DNA of 43,245 nt from an uncultured Aquimonas sp. (GCF_937888285.1 NZ_CALART010000112.1:1-43245); one strand, 5' to 3'. Positions 23,696 to 31,456 are shown, counted from the stretch's first letter. The notes: generated from the letters alone by a model not told the origin. Translations and numbers: made by a program.

Positions 23696-25123
23696 ATGTC
23701 GACCACGCGTTGTGCCCTGATCGTCGACGACGAACGCGACATCCGCGAGCTGCTGGTGCTGACTCTCGGCCGCATGGGCCTGCGGGTCGAAACGGCCGCC
23801 GACCTTGCGACCGCCCGCGAACAGCTCGGGCGCCAGCGCTACGACCTGTGCTTCACCGACATGCGCCTGCCGGACGGCAGCGGCCAGAGCCTGATCGAGC
23901 TGATTTCGCAGAAGTATCCGGAAACCCCGGTGGCGATGATCACCGCGTACGGCAACGTCGACGCCGCGGTGAATGCGCTCAAGGCCGGCGCCTTCGATTT
24001 CGTCTCCAAGCCGGTCGACCTGCACGTGCTGCGGCGGCTGGTGCAGAGCGCACTGCAGCTTGGCGAGCAGCGCCGCGCCCAACTGCAGCTCTCGGCCAAC
24101 AAGCTGCAGGGCGACTCGCCGGCGATGCAGCAGCTGCGCGCCACCATTTCCAAGGTCGCGCGCAGCCAGGCGCCGGTCTACATCAGCGGTGAATCCGGCG
24201 TCGGCAAGGAGCTGGTCGCCCGGCTGATCCACGAGCAGGGCCCGCGCGCCGAAGGCCCCTTCGTGCCTGTCAACTGCGGTGCGATTCCTTCCGAGCTGAT
24301 GGAGAGCGAGTTCTTCGGCCACAAGAAGGGCAGCTTCACCGGCGCCCACGGCGACAAGGAAGGGCTGTTCCAGGCCGCACACGGCGGCACCCTGTTCCTC
24401 GACGAGGTCGCCGAGCTGCCGATCCACATGCAGGTCAAGCTGCTGCGCGTGATCCAGGAAAAGTCCGTGCGACCGGTGGGCGCCAACACCGAGCAGCTGG
24501 TCGACGTGCGCATCCTCTCGGCGACCCACAAGAACCTCGCCCAGCTGGTCGCCGAAGCCAAGTTCCGCCACGACCTCTACTACCGCATCAATGTCATCGA
24601 GCTGCGCGTGCCGCCGCTGCGCGAGCGCACCGGCGACATCCTGCCGCTGGCCGAGGCCATCCTGCGCCGGCTTGCGCAGGAGAACGGCGACCCGCCCTAT
24701 CGCCTGAATGACGATGCCGCCGCGGCGCTGAAGGCCTATCCCTTCCCCGGCAACGTGCGCGAGCTGGAAAACATCCTGGAGCGCGCCGTTGCCCTGTGCG
24801 ACAGCGGCAGCATCGGTGCCGACGACCTGCACCTGCCGCGCGCCGCCGCGATGTTCGCGCCCGAGGCCGGGCATGCGGCGCAGGTCGCGCCCGGGGTTGC
24901 AGCCGTCGGGCCCGTCGCTGGCGAAGCGCCGGCGGTGACCGCCGCGCCGCCCGCGGCGCGCCCATCCTCCGAGCCGCTGACGGATTTCATCGAGCAGGTC
25001 GAGCGCGAGGCGATCATGAAGGCGCTCGAAGAGTGCCGCTACAACAAGACCAAGGCCGCGGCCAAGCTCGGCATCACCTTCCGCGCCCTGCGCTACAAGC
25101 TGAAGAAGCTTGGCATCGACTGA
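23696..25123 (+). CDS. pilR: Sigma-54-dependent response regulator PilR
   Basis: A 475-residue NtrC-type activator. Receiver domain (residues 1-120): acidic pair in IVDDERD, phosphoacceptor Asp in FTDMRLPDGSG, switch Thr in MITAYG, Lys in SKPVD. AAA+ domain (about 140-370): Walker A GESGVGKE, sigma-54 contact loop GSFTGA (the PilR form of GAFTGA), Walker B GTLFLDEVAEL and Arg finger region FRHDLYYRI. After an Ala/Pro-rich linker (about 385-425) comes a Fis-type helix-turn-helix, NKTKAAAKLGITFRALRYKL. The ATG at 23696 is preferred over the GTG at 23690. The final codons overlap the start of srkA. It activates pilA with RpoN in relatives. Confidence 0.95.
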   Translation: MSTTRCALIVDDERDIRELLVLTLGRMGLRVETAADLATAREQLGRQRYDLCFTDMRLPDGSGQSLIELISQKYPETPVAMITAYGNVDAAVNALKAGAFDFVSKPVDLHVLRRLVQSALQLGEQRRAQLQLSANKLQGDSPAMQQLRATISKVARSQAPVYISGESGVGKELVARLIHEQGPRAEGPFVPVNCGAIPSELMESEFFGHKKGSFTGAHGDKEGLFQAAHGGTLFLDEVAELPIHMQVKLLRVIQEKSVRPVGANTEQLVDVRILSATHKNLAQLVAEAKFRHDLYYRINVIELRVPPLRERTGDILPLAEAILRRLAQENGDPPYRLNDDAAAALKAYPFPGNVRELENILERAVALCDSGSIGADDLHLPRAAAMFAPEAGHAAQVAPGVAAVGPVAGEAPAVTAAPPAARPSSEPLTDFIEQVEREAIMKALEECRYNKTKAAAKLGITFRALRYKLKKLGID

Positions 25124-26108
25124 CAGCCTCGCGGCCGCACGGCCCTACACAGGGCTCGATCCGGCCAGCGTGATCGCAGCGGTCGAAGCCCAGGGCCACG
25201 CCTGCAGCGGGCACGTGTTCGCGCTCAACAGCTTCGAAAACCGCGTGTTCCGCGTGGGCCTCGACGACGCGGCGCCGCTGGTCGCGAAGTTCTACCGGCC
25301 CGGCCGCTGGAGCGATGCGGCGATCATCGAGGAGCTCGAGTTCACCCGCGAACTCGAAGCCGCCGAGATTCCGGTGGTGGCGCCGATCGCGCGTGAGGGG
25401 CAGTGCCTGTTCCGCCACCAGGGCTTCCGCTTCGCCCTGTTCCCGCTGCGCGGCGGGCTGGCTCCGGAGCTCGATGCCGCGGCCACGCTGGAGCAGCTCG
25501 GGCGCGCCTTGGGCCGCCTGCACCAGGTCGGCGCGCGCGCACCCTTCCGGCACCGCCCACGCATCGATCTGCTGAGCCACGGCGAGGCGCCGCTGGAGTT
25601 CCTGCTCACCCAGGGCTGGCTGCCCGCCGAGCTGGAGGAAAGCTTCGAGCGCACCGCCGAAGCCCTGCTCGATGCCGTCGAGGACGCCTTCGACGAAGCC
25701 GCACCGCTCGCCGAGCTGCGCCTGCACGGCGACTGCCATCCGGGCAACCTGCTGTGGCGCGAGGGCCAGATCCAGTTCGTCGACTTCGACGACTGCGCCA
25801 CCGGGCCGGCCATGCAGGACCTGTGGATGCTGCTCTCCGGAAATCGCGAGTCGATGCGCCGGCAGCTGGGCGATCTGCTCGAGGGCTACAGCCTGTTCCG
25901 CGCCTTCGAGCCGCGCGAACTGGTCCTGATCGAAGCCCTGCGCAGCCTGCGCCTGCTGCACTACCACGCGTGGATCGCGCGGCGCTGGAGCGATCCCGCG
26001 TTTCCGGCGGCCTTCCCCTGGTTCGAGGAGCGCGCGCATTGGGACCGGCTCTTGAACCAGCTGCGCGAGCAGCTGGATCTGCTGGAAGGGCCAGCGCTGA
26101 GGCTGTAG
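25110..26108 (+). CDS. srkA: Stress response kinase A (YihE/RdoA family)
   Basis: A 332-residue Ser/Thr kinase of the choline-kinase-like fold. E. coli SrkA protects cells from stress-induced death and counters the MazF toxin. Matching blocks are LNSFENRVFRVG, VAKFYRPGRWSDAAIIEE (ATP-binding Lys), the catalytic HGDCHPGNLLW (about residues 206-216), the metal-binding FVDFDDC and the C-terminal RWSDPAFPAAFPWF. The likely start is TTG at 25110, inside pilR with a 14-base overlap. This leaves about 20 residues before the first conserved block, close to the E. coli arrangement. A GTG at 25170 would cut into that block. The overlap suggests coupling to pilR, although the functions are unrelated as far as known. 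Confidence 0.92.
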   Translation: MASTDSLAAARPYTGLDPASVIAAVEAQGHACSGHVFALNSFENRVFRVGLDDAAPLVAKFYRPGRWSDAAIIEELEFTRELEAAEIPVVAPIAREGQCLFRHQGFRFALFPLRGGLAPELDAAATLEQLGRALGRLHQVGARAPFRHRPRIDLLSHGEAPLEFLLTQGWLPAELEESFERTAEALLDAVEDAFDEAAPLAELRLHGDCHPGNLLWREGQIQFVDFDDCATGPAMQDLWMLLSGNRESMRRQLGDLLEGYSLFRAFEPRELVLIEALRSLRLLHYHAWIARRWSDPAFPAAFPWFEERAHWDRLLNQLREQLDLLEGPALRL

Positions 26109-26115
26109 AGCCGGG

Positions 26116-26135
26116 ATGGGGGATTCGGGATTCGA
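26116..26135 (+). repeat. GGATTCG-type short intergenic repeat
   Basis: GGGGGATTCGGGATTCGAG contains two GGATTCG units. A similar phrase (TGGGATTCGGGAGTGGGGG) follows the CysB-like gene near 28524. Such GGATTCG runs are common intergenic debris in Xanthomonadales; the function is unknown. Confidence 0.4.
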
Positions 26136-26238
26136 GCGGGGCCGGCGCGTGGATGCAGCGACGTTGGCGTGGAGCGCGTGCTTGAGGCTTGCACAAAACG
26201 CGGCCAAAGTCGTGCCACTCGATCCATGGAGACCTTCG

Positions 26239-27147
26239 ATGCGCCCGCTGATCTTCCTCAGCCTGCTGCTCGCTACTGCCGCACACGCCGCCGACGCCCC
26301 CAAACCACTGACCAGCGCCGAAGTGCTGGCGCAGGCGCCGGTCGAGGCCTGGCGCGCTGTCGATCCTGAGAATCTCGTCCTGCTGGAGCTCGACTCCGGC
26401 ACGGTCTACATCGAGATCGCCCCGGCCTTCGCGCCAAAGCATGCGGAGCAGCTGCGCGGGCTGATCGCGCAGGGTTACTTCGACGGACTCGCCGTGCTGC
26501 GCTCGCAGGACAACTACGTTGCCCAGTGGGGCGATCCTTTGGCCGACGACGTGGAGCAGGCGCGTCCGCGCGGCGAGCAGGCGGAACGGCTCGCGGCCGA
26601 GTTCGACCAGGCCAGCGACAGGGTCGGCGCCTTCACCCCGATGCCGGATGGCGATGTCTACGCCCCCGAAGCCGGCTTCATCGACGGCTTCCCTGCCGCA
26701 CGCGATCCGGCCTCCGGCCGCAGCTGGCTGGCGCACTGCTACGGGACGCTGGGCGCGGGACGCGACAACGCCCCCGACAGCGGCAGCGCCGCCCAGCTCT
26801 ACGTGGTGACCGGGCACGCTCCGCGCCATCTGGACCGCAACGTCACCCTGTTCGGCCGCGTGCTGGAGGGCGTCGAGCATCTGTCCAGCCTGCCGCGCGG
26901 GCGCGCGCCGCTGGGCTTCTACACCGAAGACCAGGCCAAGCCAGCGGTGAGGGCCATGCGTCTGGCCAGCGCCATGGACGAGGACGCGCGTCCGCGCTTC
27001 GAGGTCATGCGCACCGATTCCGACAGCTTCCGCGCCTTCATCGAGTCGCGCCGCTCCCGCCACGAGCCGTGGTTCGCGCATCCGGCCGGGCGCATCGAGG
27101 TGTGCAACGTCGCCGTACCGACGCGGCGCAGCAGCGCCGGGGACTGA
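26239..27147 (+). CDS. Secreted cyclophilin-type peptidyl-prolyl isomerase
   Basis: A 302-residue cyclophilin-like protein. It starts with a cleavable signal (MRPLIFLSLLLATAAHAADA, cut after AHA), so it should work on proteins in the periplasm. The cyclophilin core is recognisable: VLLELDSGTVYIEIAPAFAPKHAEQLRGLIAQGYFDGL (about residues 46-83) and, later, AAQLYVVTGHAPRHLDRNVTLFGRVLEG. An insertion of about 60 residues (PLADDVEQARP to GSGRDNA) lengthens it beyond a minimal cyclophilin of about 165. Several active-site residues of classic cyclophilins (the FHR motif reads AVLRS here) are changed, so isomerase activity is uncertain. GGAG seven bases upstream fixes the ATG at 26239. An earlier in-frame start gives no signal peptide. 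Confidence 0.85.
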   Translation: MRPLIFLSLLLATAAHAADAPKPLTSAEVLAQAPVEAWRAVDPENLVLLELDSGTVYIEIAPAFAPKHAEQLRGLIAQGYFDGLAVLRSQDNYVAQWGDPLADDVEQARPRGEQAERLAAEFDQASDRVGAFTPMPDGDVYAPEAGFIDGFPAARDPASGRSWLAHCYGTLGAGRDNAPDSGSAAQLYVVTGHAPRHLDRNVTLFGRVLEGVEHLSSLPRGRAPLGFYTEDQAKPAVRAMRLASAMDEDARPRFEVMRTDSDSFRAFIESRRSRHEPWFAHPAGRIEVCNVAVPTRRSSAGD

Positions 27148-27161
27148 CAAGGTCCGAATCC

Positions 27162-27185
27162 GCATACGACTCTTTGGTCATATGC
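27162..27185. promoter_or_regulatory. Imperfect dyad, possible LysR-type binding site
   Basis: GCATACGAC and GTCATATGC form an inverted repeat (one mismatch) around six bases, upstream of the TTGACA of the next transcript. LysR-type regulators often bind dyads in this position on their own promoters. A second perfect GTCATATGAC lies at 27239-27248. Autoregulation is a guess. Confidence 0.4.
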
Positions 27186-27206
27186 CCGTAAAAAACGCTG
27201 GCAGGG

Positions 27207-27235
27207 TTGACAGAAACCCGTTACGTTCGATTCAT
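27207..27235 (+). promoter_or_regulatory. Candidate promoter of the small ORF and cysB-like gene
   Basis: A perfect TTGACA (27207-27212) is followed after 17 bases by ATTCAT (27230-27235), a weak -10. The leader to the small ORF would be about 115 nt. The -35 is convincing; the -10 is not. Confidence 0.5.
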
Positions 27236-27238
27236 CGT

Positions 27239-27248
27239 GTCATATGAC
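27239..27248. promoter_or_regulatory. Perfect palindrome GTCATATGAC
   Basis: A 10-bp perfect palindrome lying near the expected transcription start. It repeats the right arm of the dyad at 27162-27185, with 62 bases between the two TCATATG copies. It may be the second half of a regulator binding pattern. Confidence 0.35.
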
Positions 27249-27355
27249 GCGATGCACCAACCGAGCAGACCTGTCGGCCTGTCCGGCCAAGCAAGACCCC
27301 CGCACCACCCTGAGCACTCCCGGGCGCCGCGTCGCCCACACCCGAGGTCAAGACC

Positions 27356-27493
27356 ATGAAATCGATCAATACCGGTAACCCGTGTATTCGCATGTCCTAC
27401 GTAGGCGGTTGGGGCTTTACCAGCGCCAATTGGTACCTCCTCGACTCCAGCAACCAGCACCAGCCCTTGCGATCTCCCGGAACGACATCATGA
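27356..27493 (+). CDS. Small ORF (45 aa) coupled to the cysB-like gene
   Basis: An ATG with GAGG eight bases upstream opens a 45-codon frame. It starts MKSINTGNPCIRMSYVGG and continues WGFTSANWYLLDSSNQHQ before a short tail. Its TGA (27491-27493) overlaps the ATG of the LysR gene (ATGA). The peptide has no signal sequence or membrane helix. It has one Cys, two Trp and two Tyr. I do not recognise it. Its Shine-Dalgarno is better than that of the LysR gene, so translating it probably drives translation of the regulator. It could be a functional peptide, a coupling leader or a nutrient-sensing leader. A single Cys codon is weak support for cysteine sensing. Confidence 0.6.
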   Translation: MKSINTGNPCIRMSYVGGWGFTSANWYLLDSSNQHQPLRSPGTTS

Positions 27494-28518
27494 CCCTGAC
27501 CCAGCTCCGCACCGTCCTCGCCATCGTCGACTCCGGGCTCAACGTCACGCTCGCCGCCGAGCGTATCCACGCGACCCAGTCCGGTCTGTCCAAGCAACTC
27601 CGCCAGCTCGAATCCGGGCTTGGCTTCCGCCTCTTCAAGCGCCGTGGCAAGAGCCTCGAAGCGCTGACACCCGAAGGCCAGGAAGTCGTGCAGCGCGCCC
27701 GCCGCATGATTGCCGAAGCCGAACAGATCCGTGCGCTCGCGCAGAGCCTGAAGCGCGACAACGGCGGTGTCCTGTCCATTACCTCCTCCCCCACGCTTGC
27801 GCGCAGCATCCTGCCCGCGGCCATGTCGGTGCTGCAGTCCGAACAGCCGCAGCTGGTGATCCGCCTGCGGCACGCCAGCCGTGAGGATGCGCTCACCCAG
27901 CTCGCCACCGGCGATACCGATATCGCCCTGGTCAGCACCTCCACCGATGTCCCGCCCGGCCCGCTCGCGGTGCCCGTGCTGCGCTGGCAGCGGGTGGCGG
28001 TGGTGCCGCGCAACCATCCGCTGGCCGAACTGCGTCGGGTGAGCCTGTCCCAGCTCGCGCGCCATCCCCTGATCAGCTACGACTCGACGCTCGACGAGCG
28101 TTCGAGCCTGCGCCGTGCCTTCGCCTCCGCCGGCTTCAGCCTGCGGGTCGGCTGCACCGCCCAGGACAGCGAGCTGATCAAGAGCTATGTGCGCCGCGGC
28201 ATGGGCGTGGGCATCCTCGCTGAGCTCTCGCTCGACGAGAACGACACCGATCTCGTTGCCCTGCCGCTTGGCCACCTGCTGCCGATCTGCACCACTTGGG
28301 CCATGCCCCGCACCGACCGCGCGCTGTCCGCCCCGGTCGAGCGCCTGCTGGCCCTGCTCGCCCCGCATGGCGACCGCGTCGCCGTGCGCCGCTGGCTCGC
28401 CGGCGACCGCCGCAGCGGCCCCGCGCCACTCGAACCGGAGCAGGTGCCTGTGTGGCAGCTGCAGCGCCCAAGCCCCACCGTCAGCTCAAGGGCGGTACTG
28501 GCTGCGGTGTGTGCTTGA
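27490..28518 (+). CDS. cysB: CysB-type LysR transcriptional regulator
   Basis: A 342-residue LysR-family regulator close to CysB, which activates sulfate uptake and cysteine synthesis when N-acetylserine is present. The N-terminal winged helix (MTLTQLRTVLAIVDSGLNVT onward, residues 1-60) lines up with CysB, including the LNVT...AE and SKQ.RQLE blocks. The effector domain (about 92-300) has TSSPTLARSILPAAM and IKSYVRRGMGVGILAE, the latter matching the CysB VKTYVRLGLGVGVIA region. The C-terminus is longer than usual by about 20 variable residues. The ATG at 27490 overlaps the stop of the small ORF. An earlier in-frame start would run through that ORF and lose the normal LysR N-terminus. No sulfur genes are adjacent. 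Confidence 0.85.
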   Translation: MTLTQLRTVLAIVDSGLNVTLAAERIHATQSGLSKQLRQLESGLGFRLFKRRGKSLEALTPEGQEVVQRARRMIAEAEQIRALAQSLKRDNGGVLSITSSPTLARSILPAAMSVLQSEQPQLVIRLRHASREDALTQLATGDTDIALVSTSTDVPPGPLAVPVLRWQRVAVVPRNHPLAELRRVSLSQLARHPLISYDSTLDERSSLRRAFASAGFSLRVGCTAQDSELIKSYVRRGMGVGILAELSLDENDTDLVALPLGHLLPICTTWAMPRTDRALSAPVERLLALLAPHGDRVAVRRWLAGDRRSGPAPLEPEQVPVWQLQRPSPTVSSRAVLAAVCA

Positions 28519-28545
28519 GAAGCTGGGATTCGGGAGTGGGGGTGA

Positions 28546-28582
28546 GCCGGCGTGCTTGCGCGGCATCGCCGCGCGCGCCGGC
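28546..28582. repeat. Two-part GC-rich hairpin after the cysB-like gene
   Basis: Outer arms GCCGGCG (28546-28552) and CGCCGGC (28576-28582) enclose inner arms GCGCGGC (28558-28564) and GCCGCGC (28568-28574) around ATC. No T tract follows. It could end or protect the message, or be a REP-like element. Confidence 0.55.
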
Positions 28583-28696
28583 GAACGCCCGAGCGCTGTG
28601 CGCGAGGGCCGGGGCCGGGATTCGTTAGAAGCGAAGAGCCGGCCAGTTCAGCGCCCTCGCTCAATTGGTTCCTCGTTGTAATCCCGGTCCCTTTGC

Positions 28697-28807
28697 GCTC
28701 CCTCTCGTTTATCGAAGCGCCGCTCTGAAGCCCCTCTCCCCTTGCGGGAGAGGGGTTGGGGAGAGGGGGCGAACCTGCCGCCAGCTTTGGACTTCCCCGC
28801 TTCCAGA
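28697..28807. repeat. CCCCTCTCCC intergenic repeat, copy A
   Basis: A roughly 110-bp unit: a GCTCCCTC...GTTTA...GAAGC lead, a perfect 10-bp stem (28731-28740 with 28746-28755), then GGTTGGGGAGAGGGGGCGAA and a CCAGC-TT-GACTT tail. This kind of CCCCTCTCCC/GGGAGAGGGG repeat is widespread in Xanthomonadales intergenic DNA. Confidence 0.75.
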
Positions 28808-28982
28808 GCTCCCTCGCGTTTAGGGAAGCACTCCTCTCAAGCCCCTCTCCCCTCGTGGGAAGCGGAGGAGAGTGTTTGTCGGCTGCCGGTGGCAGCCGAC
28901 ACTCTCCGGAGCCCGAGCTAAGCGAAGGCAGGTTGGGGAGAGGGGGCGAATCTCGCCCCAGCCTTCGACTTTCCTGCCCTCA
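28808..28982. repeat. CCCCTCTCCC repeat, copy B, interrupted
   Basis: A second tandem copy with the same lead (GCTCCCTCGCGTTTAGGGAAGC), stem half (CCCCTCTCCC), GGTTGGGGAGAGGGGGCGAA and tail. The hairpin's second arm is replaced by about 70 bases of another palindrome (28863-28930). The tail reaches the last bases of yggX. Confidence 0.7.
28867..28907. repeat. Palindrome nested inside repeat copy B
   Basis: GGAGAGTGT-TT-GTCGGCTGCC (28867-28887), a GGT loop, then GGCAGCCGACACTCTCC (28891-28907). The arms pair over 17 bases with a 4-base bulge on the left. It looks like a REP-type element that inserted into, or recombined with, the CCCCTCTCCC repeat. Confidence 0.7.
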
Positions 28983-29255
28983 GTTCGCGTCCGGCGCGAC
29001 GTAGCCCGCGACCGCATCCGCCCCGTCGCCGAACAGGAACTTCTCCATCTGCTCGCCCAGGTAGGCCCGATGCTTGGGGTCCATCGGCGACAGGCGGTTC
29101 TCGTTGATCAGCATGGTCTGGTGGGCCAGCCATTCGGCCCAGGCCGGCTTGCCGATCTCGCTGTAGACGCGCTTGCCGAGTTCGCCCGGCCAGGGGGCGA
29201 AGTCGAGGCCTTCGGTTTCGATCTTGTGCTTTGCGCAGAACACGGTGCGGGGCAT
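28980..29255 (-). CDS. yggX: Fe(2+)-trafficking protein YggX
   Basis: A 91-residue cytosolic protein that protects Fe-S clusters from oxidative damage and helps repair them. The start MPRTVFCAKHKIETEGLDF keeps the Cys7 of the family. PYPGELGKRVY appears here as PWPGELGKRVYSEIGKPAW. The QTMLINENRLSPMDPKHR motif is highly conserved. Length is normal. GGAG six bases upstream fixes the ATG at 29255. It is the last gene of ftsY-asmA-like-mutY-yggX. The mutY-yggX pairing is conserved in many gammaproteobacteria and fits, because MutY is itself an Fe-S enzyme. Confidence 0.96.
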   Translation of the reverse strand: MPRTVFCAKHKIETEGLDFAPWPGELGKRVYSEIGKPAWAEWLAHQTMLINENRLSPMDPKHRAYLGEQMEKFLFGDGADAVAGYVAPDAN

Positions 29256-29274
29256 GGCGGGCTCCAGCTTGCTT

Positions 29275-30378
29275 TCAGGGGTGATCGCCCGCAGCGCGTG
29301 CGGCGCCTGGGGCTTCGAGGTGTTCGGCCAGCAGCGTGCGCACGGGCGCGGGCAGGCCAAGGGAGGCGAGTTCGGCAGCGCTGAACCAGGCGCGCTGCGG
29401 CGCGCTGTTCGCGCCTTCGCCGACGCCTTCGATCGCCCGCGCGCGCCAGCGCAGCGGCTGCACGTCGAGATGGTAGTGGCTGAAGGTGTGGCGGAAGCCG
29501 GGCAGGGGCTCGGCTTCGTCGTCGATACGGGCGGGCAGGGCGCGGGCGGCGCGCTCGGCGTCTGCGTCCTCCGCGCACTCGGGAAGGCTCCACAGCTCGG
29601 CCCAGACGCCGGTTTGCGGGCGCCGCTCCAGCAGCACCCGGCCGTGGGCATCGATCAGCAGCAGCATCCGCGTGCCGCGTGTGGGAATCGCCTTGCGCGG
29701 TCGCGCCGCGGGAATCAGCGCGGTCAGGCCCTGCAGGTGCGCGGCACAGCTCTCGCGCAGCGGACACAGCAGGCAGGCCGGCTTGCCGCGCGTGCAGACC
29801 GTGGCACCGAGATCCATCTGCGCCTGCGTGTAATCGGCGAGCCTGTCCCCGGGCAGATGCGACTCCGCCAGCCGCCACAGCTGCTTTTCAACCGCCGGCA
29901 GCCCCGGCCATTCGGCGATGCCGTGATAGCGCGCCAGCACCCGCCGCACATTGCCGTCGAGGATCGGAAAGCGCAGGCCGTGGGCCTGGGCGAGGATGGC
30001 GCCGGCCGTGCTGCGGCCGATGCCCGGCAGGGCCATCAGCGCGTCCAGCGTGGTTGGCAGTTCGCCCGCGTGTTCCTCGACGCAGCGCTGCGCCGTGCGA
30101 TGCAGGTTGCGCGCGCGGCTGTAGTAGCCCAGTCCCGACCACAGGCCCAGTACCCGGTCCAGCGGTGCGGCTGCCAGCGCCGGCAGCGAGGGCAGGGCTT
30201 CGACGAAGCGCGCGAAGTAGTCGATCACGGTGCCGACCTGGGTCTGCTGCAGCATCACTTCGGACAGCCACACCCGGTACGGCGTGCGCGGATGCTGCCA
30301 GGGCAGGTCGTGGCGGCCGTGCTGCGCATGCCAGTCGAGCAGGCGCGCAGCGAGCGAAGCGCCGGCGTCAGCGCGCAT
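29275..30378 (-). CDS. mutY: A/G-specific adenine DNA glycosylase MutY
   Basis: A 367-residue repair enzyme that removes adenine opposite 8-oxoguanine. The catalytic Glu lies in WLSEVMLQQTQV (about residue 40). The helix-hairpin-helix ALPGIGRSTAGAIL is followed by the catalytic Asp in FPILDGNVRRVLARY. The [4Fe-4S] loop CTRGKPACLLCPLRESC has the C-x6-C-x2-C-x5-C spacing. The C-terminal NUDIX-like domain (about 235-345), which recognises 8-oxoG, includes LLERRPQTGVWAELWSLPE and FRHTFSHYHLDV. Its start overlaps the AsmA-like gene by 11 bases, and yggX follows after 19 bases. Confidence 0.97.
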   Translation of the reverse strand: MRADAGASLAARLLDWHAQHGRHDLPWQHPRTPYRVWLSEVMLQQTQVGTVIDYFARFVEALPSLPALAAAPLDRVLGLWSGLGYYSRARNLHRTAQRCVEEHAGELPTTLDALMALPGIGRSTAGAILAQAHGLRFPILDGNVRRVLARYHGIAEWPGLPAVEKQLWRLAESHLPGDRLADYTQAQMDLGATVCTRGKPACLLCPLRESCAAHLQGLTALIPAARPRKAIPTRGTRMLLLIDAHGRVLLERRPQTGVWAELWSLPECAEDADAERAARALPARIDDEAEPLPGFRHTFSHYHLDVQPLRWRARAIEGVGEGANSAPQRAWFSAAELASLGLPAPVRTLLAEHLEAPGAARAAGDHP

Positions 30379-31456
30379 CGGTCTTGGCGTCCTGCGCGGA
30401 TTCGCCCAGCTCGATGCGCAGACCCTCGATGCGCAGGCCTTCGCGCTCGATCAGCGGGATCTCCGCGCTGGCGCGTGCGGGCGGCAGCGACTGCGTGCCC
30501 GGCTGCCTGAGCCAGTCGAGCAGCTGGCTGGCCTCTGCCTGCAGCTGGCTGCGCAGGCCGCCGCGGCTGAACTCGACGCGCAGCGGGCCGCGCAGCTCAG
30601 GCGTGCCGATGAATTCGAGCAGCAGGGCGTAGTCGGCATCGCTCTCGTCGGCGGCTGCAGGCAGGGCCGGCCAGTCTGCCGGCCAGTGCCTGCTGCGGCC
30701 TTCAAGCAACAGCTGCATGCGATGTGGCCAGGCCAGTTCGAGATGGCCATTGAGCCGCAGCAGCTCTTCCTGGGCCGGGTCGAGCAGGCGCAGCGCCAGC
30801 GGCGCCAGCTCCAGCGGCATGCCCTGCGGATGCAGCCGGCCGGCGGCATCCAGGCTCAGCGGCAGGCTGCGTTCGGCATCGCGGTACTCAAGGCCCAGCG
30901 TGAGCCGGAAATCCTCGCCCGGCATCAGCCGCGACAGCCTGAGGTCGATGGCGGCGAGCTCCCAGGCATCGCGGGCGCGCCCCACCACGCGCCCTTCGCT
31001 GATGGCGAGCTCGGCCTGCAGGCTGGGCAGCTGTGCAGGGGCTGCCGGGCCGATGCTGGCCGGGCGTGAGCCCAGCCAGGCCGCCAGCGCATCGCGGTCC
31101 AGCCGCGGTCGATGCAGGCGCAGCGCATGCACGCGCAGCTCATTGCCCCACAGCGTGCCCCAGGGCAGGGCCAGCTCGACGCGTTCGGCCACCAGGATCG
31201 GCCGCGCACCTGCCTCGCTGCGGGCTTCCAGTCCGCGCAGCACGATGTTCAGGTCAGGCCACAGCGAGACATCGGCCGGCGTCGCCAACTTGAGGCTGAG
31301 GCCGGTGGCTTTTTCCGCCTCCGCCAGCAGGGTCGCCGACAGCCGCTCGGGCTGCATGTAGTGGCGCAGCAGCGAGAGCAGCAGGATCAGCACGACGATC
31401 ACCGCGCCGGCGTACAGCGGCCAGCGCTGCCGGCGCGGAGCCACGACGGCGTTCAC
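30368..31456 (-). CDS. AsmA-like inner membrane protein
   Basis: A 362-residue protein with one N-terminal membrane helix (about residues 13-31, LYAGAVIVVLILLLSLL) and a large periplasmic part. The N-terminal stretch ATGLSLKLATPADVSLWPDLNIVLRGLEAR, then LRLHRPRLDRDALAAWL, follows the AsmA pattern. This is a member of the group linked to lipid transport and outer-membrane assembly. It is about half the length of E. coli AsmA, so I assign it only to the superfamily. It starts with GTG, overlapping the ftsY stop by four bases, and ends inside mutY. Tight coupling places it in the ftsY operon, though a shared function is not obvious. Confidence 0.75.
   Translation of the reverse strand: MNAVVAPRRQRWPLYAGAVIVVLILLLSLLRHYMQPERLSATLLAEAEKATGLSLKLATPADVSLWPDLNIVLRGLEARSEAGARPILVAERVELALPWGTLWGNELRVHALRLHRPRLDRDALAAWLGSRPASIGPAAPAQLPSLQAELAISEGRVVGRARDAWELAAIDLRLSRLMPGEDFRLTLGLEYRDAERSLPLSLDAAGRLHPQGMPLELAPLALRLLDPAQEELLRLNGHLELAWPHRMQLLLEGRSRHWPADWPALPAAADESDADYALLLEFIGTPELRGPLRVEFSRGGLRSQLQAEASQLLDWLRQPGTQSLPPARASAEIPLIEREGLRIEGLRIELGESAQDAKTDAR

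Larger units (their letters stand above)
28519..28979. other. Gene-free stretch filled with palindromic repeats
   Basis: The 461 bases between the convergent cysB-like and yggX genes hold no convincing gene. They contain a long GC hairpin just after the cysB-like stop, a tandem pair of CCCCTCTCCC repeats and an embedded second palindrome, listed separately. Confidence 0.8.

Noticed and set aside
22724..24874. 716-codon minus-strand frame across pilS and pilR
   Set aside because: Antisense shadow of two well-supported two-component genes.
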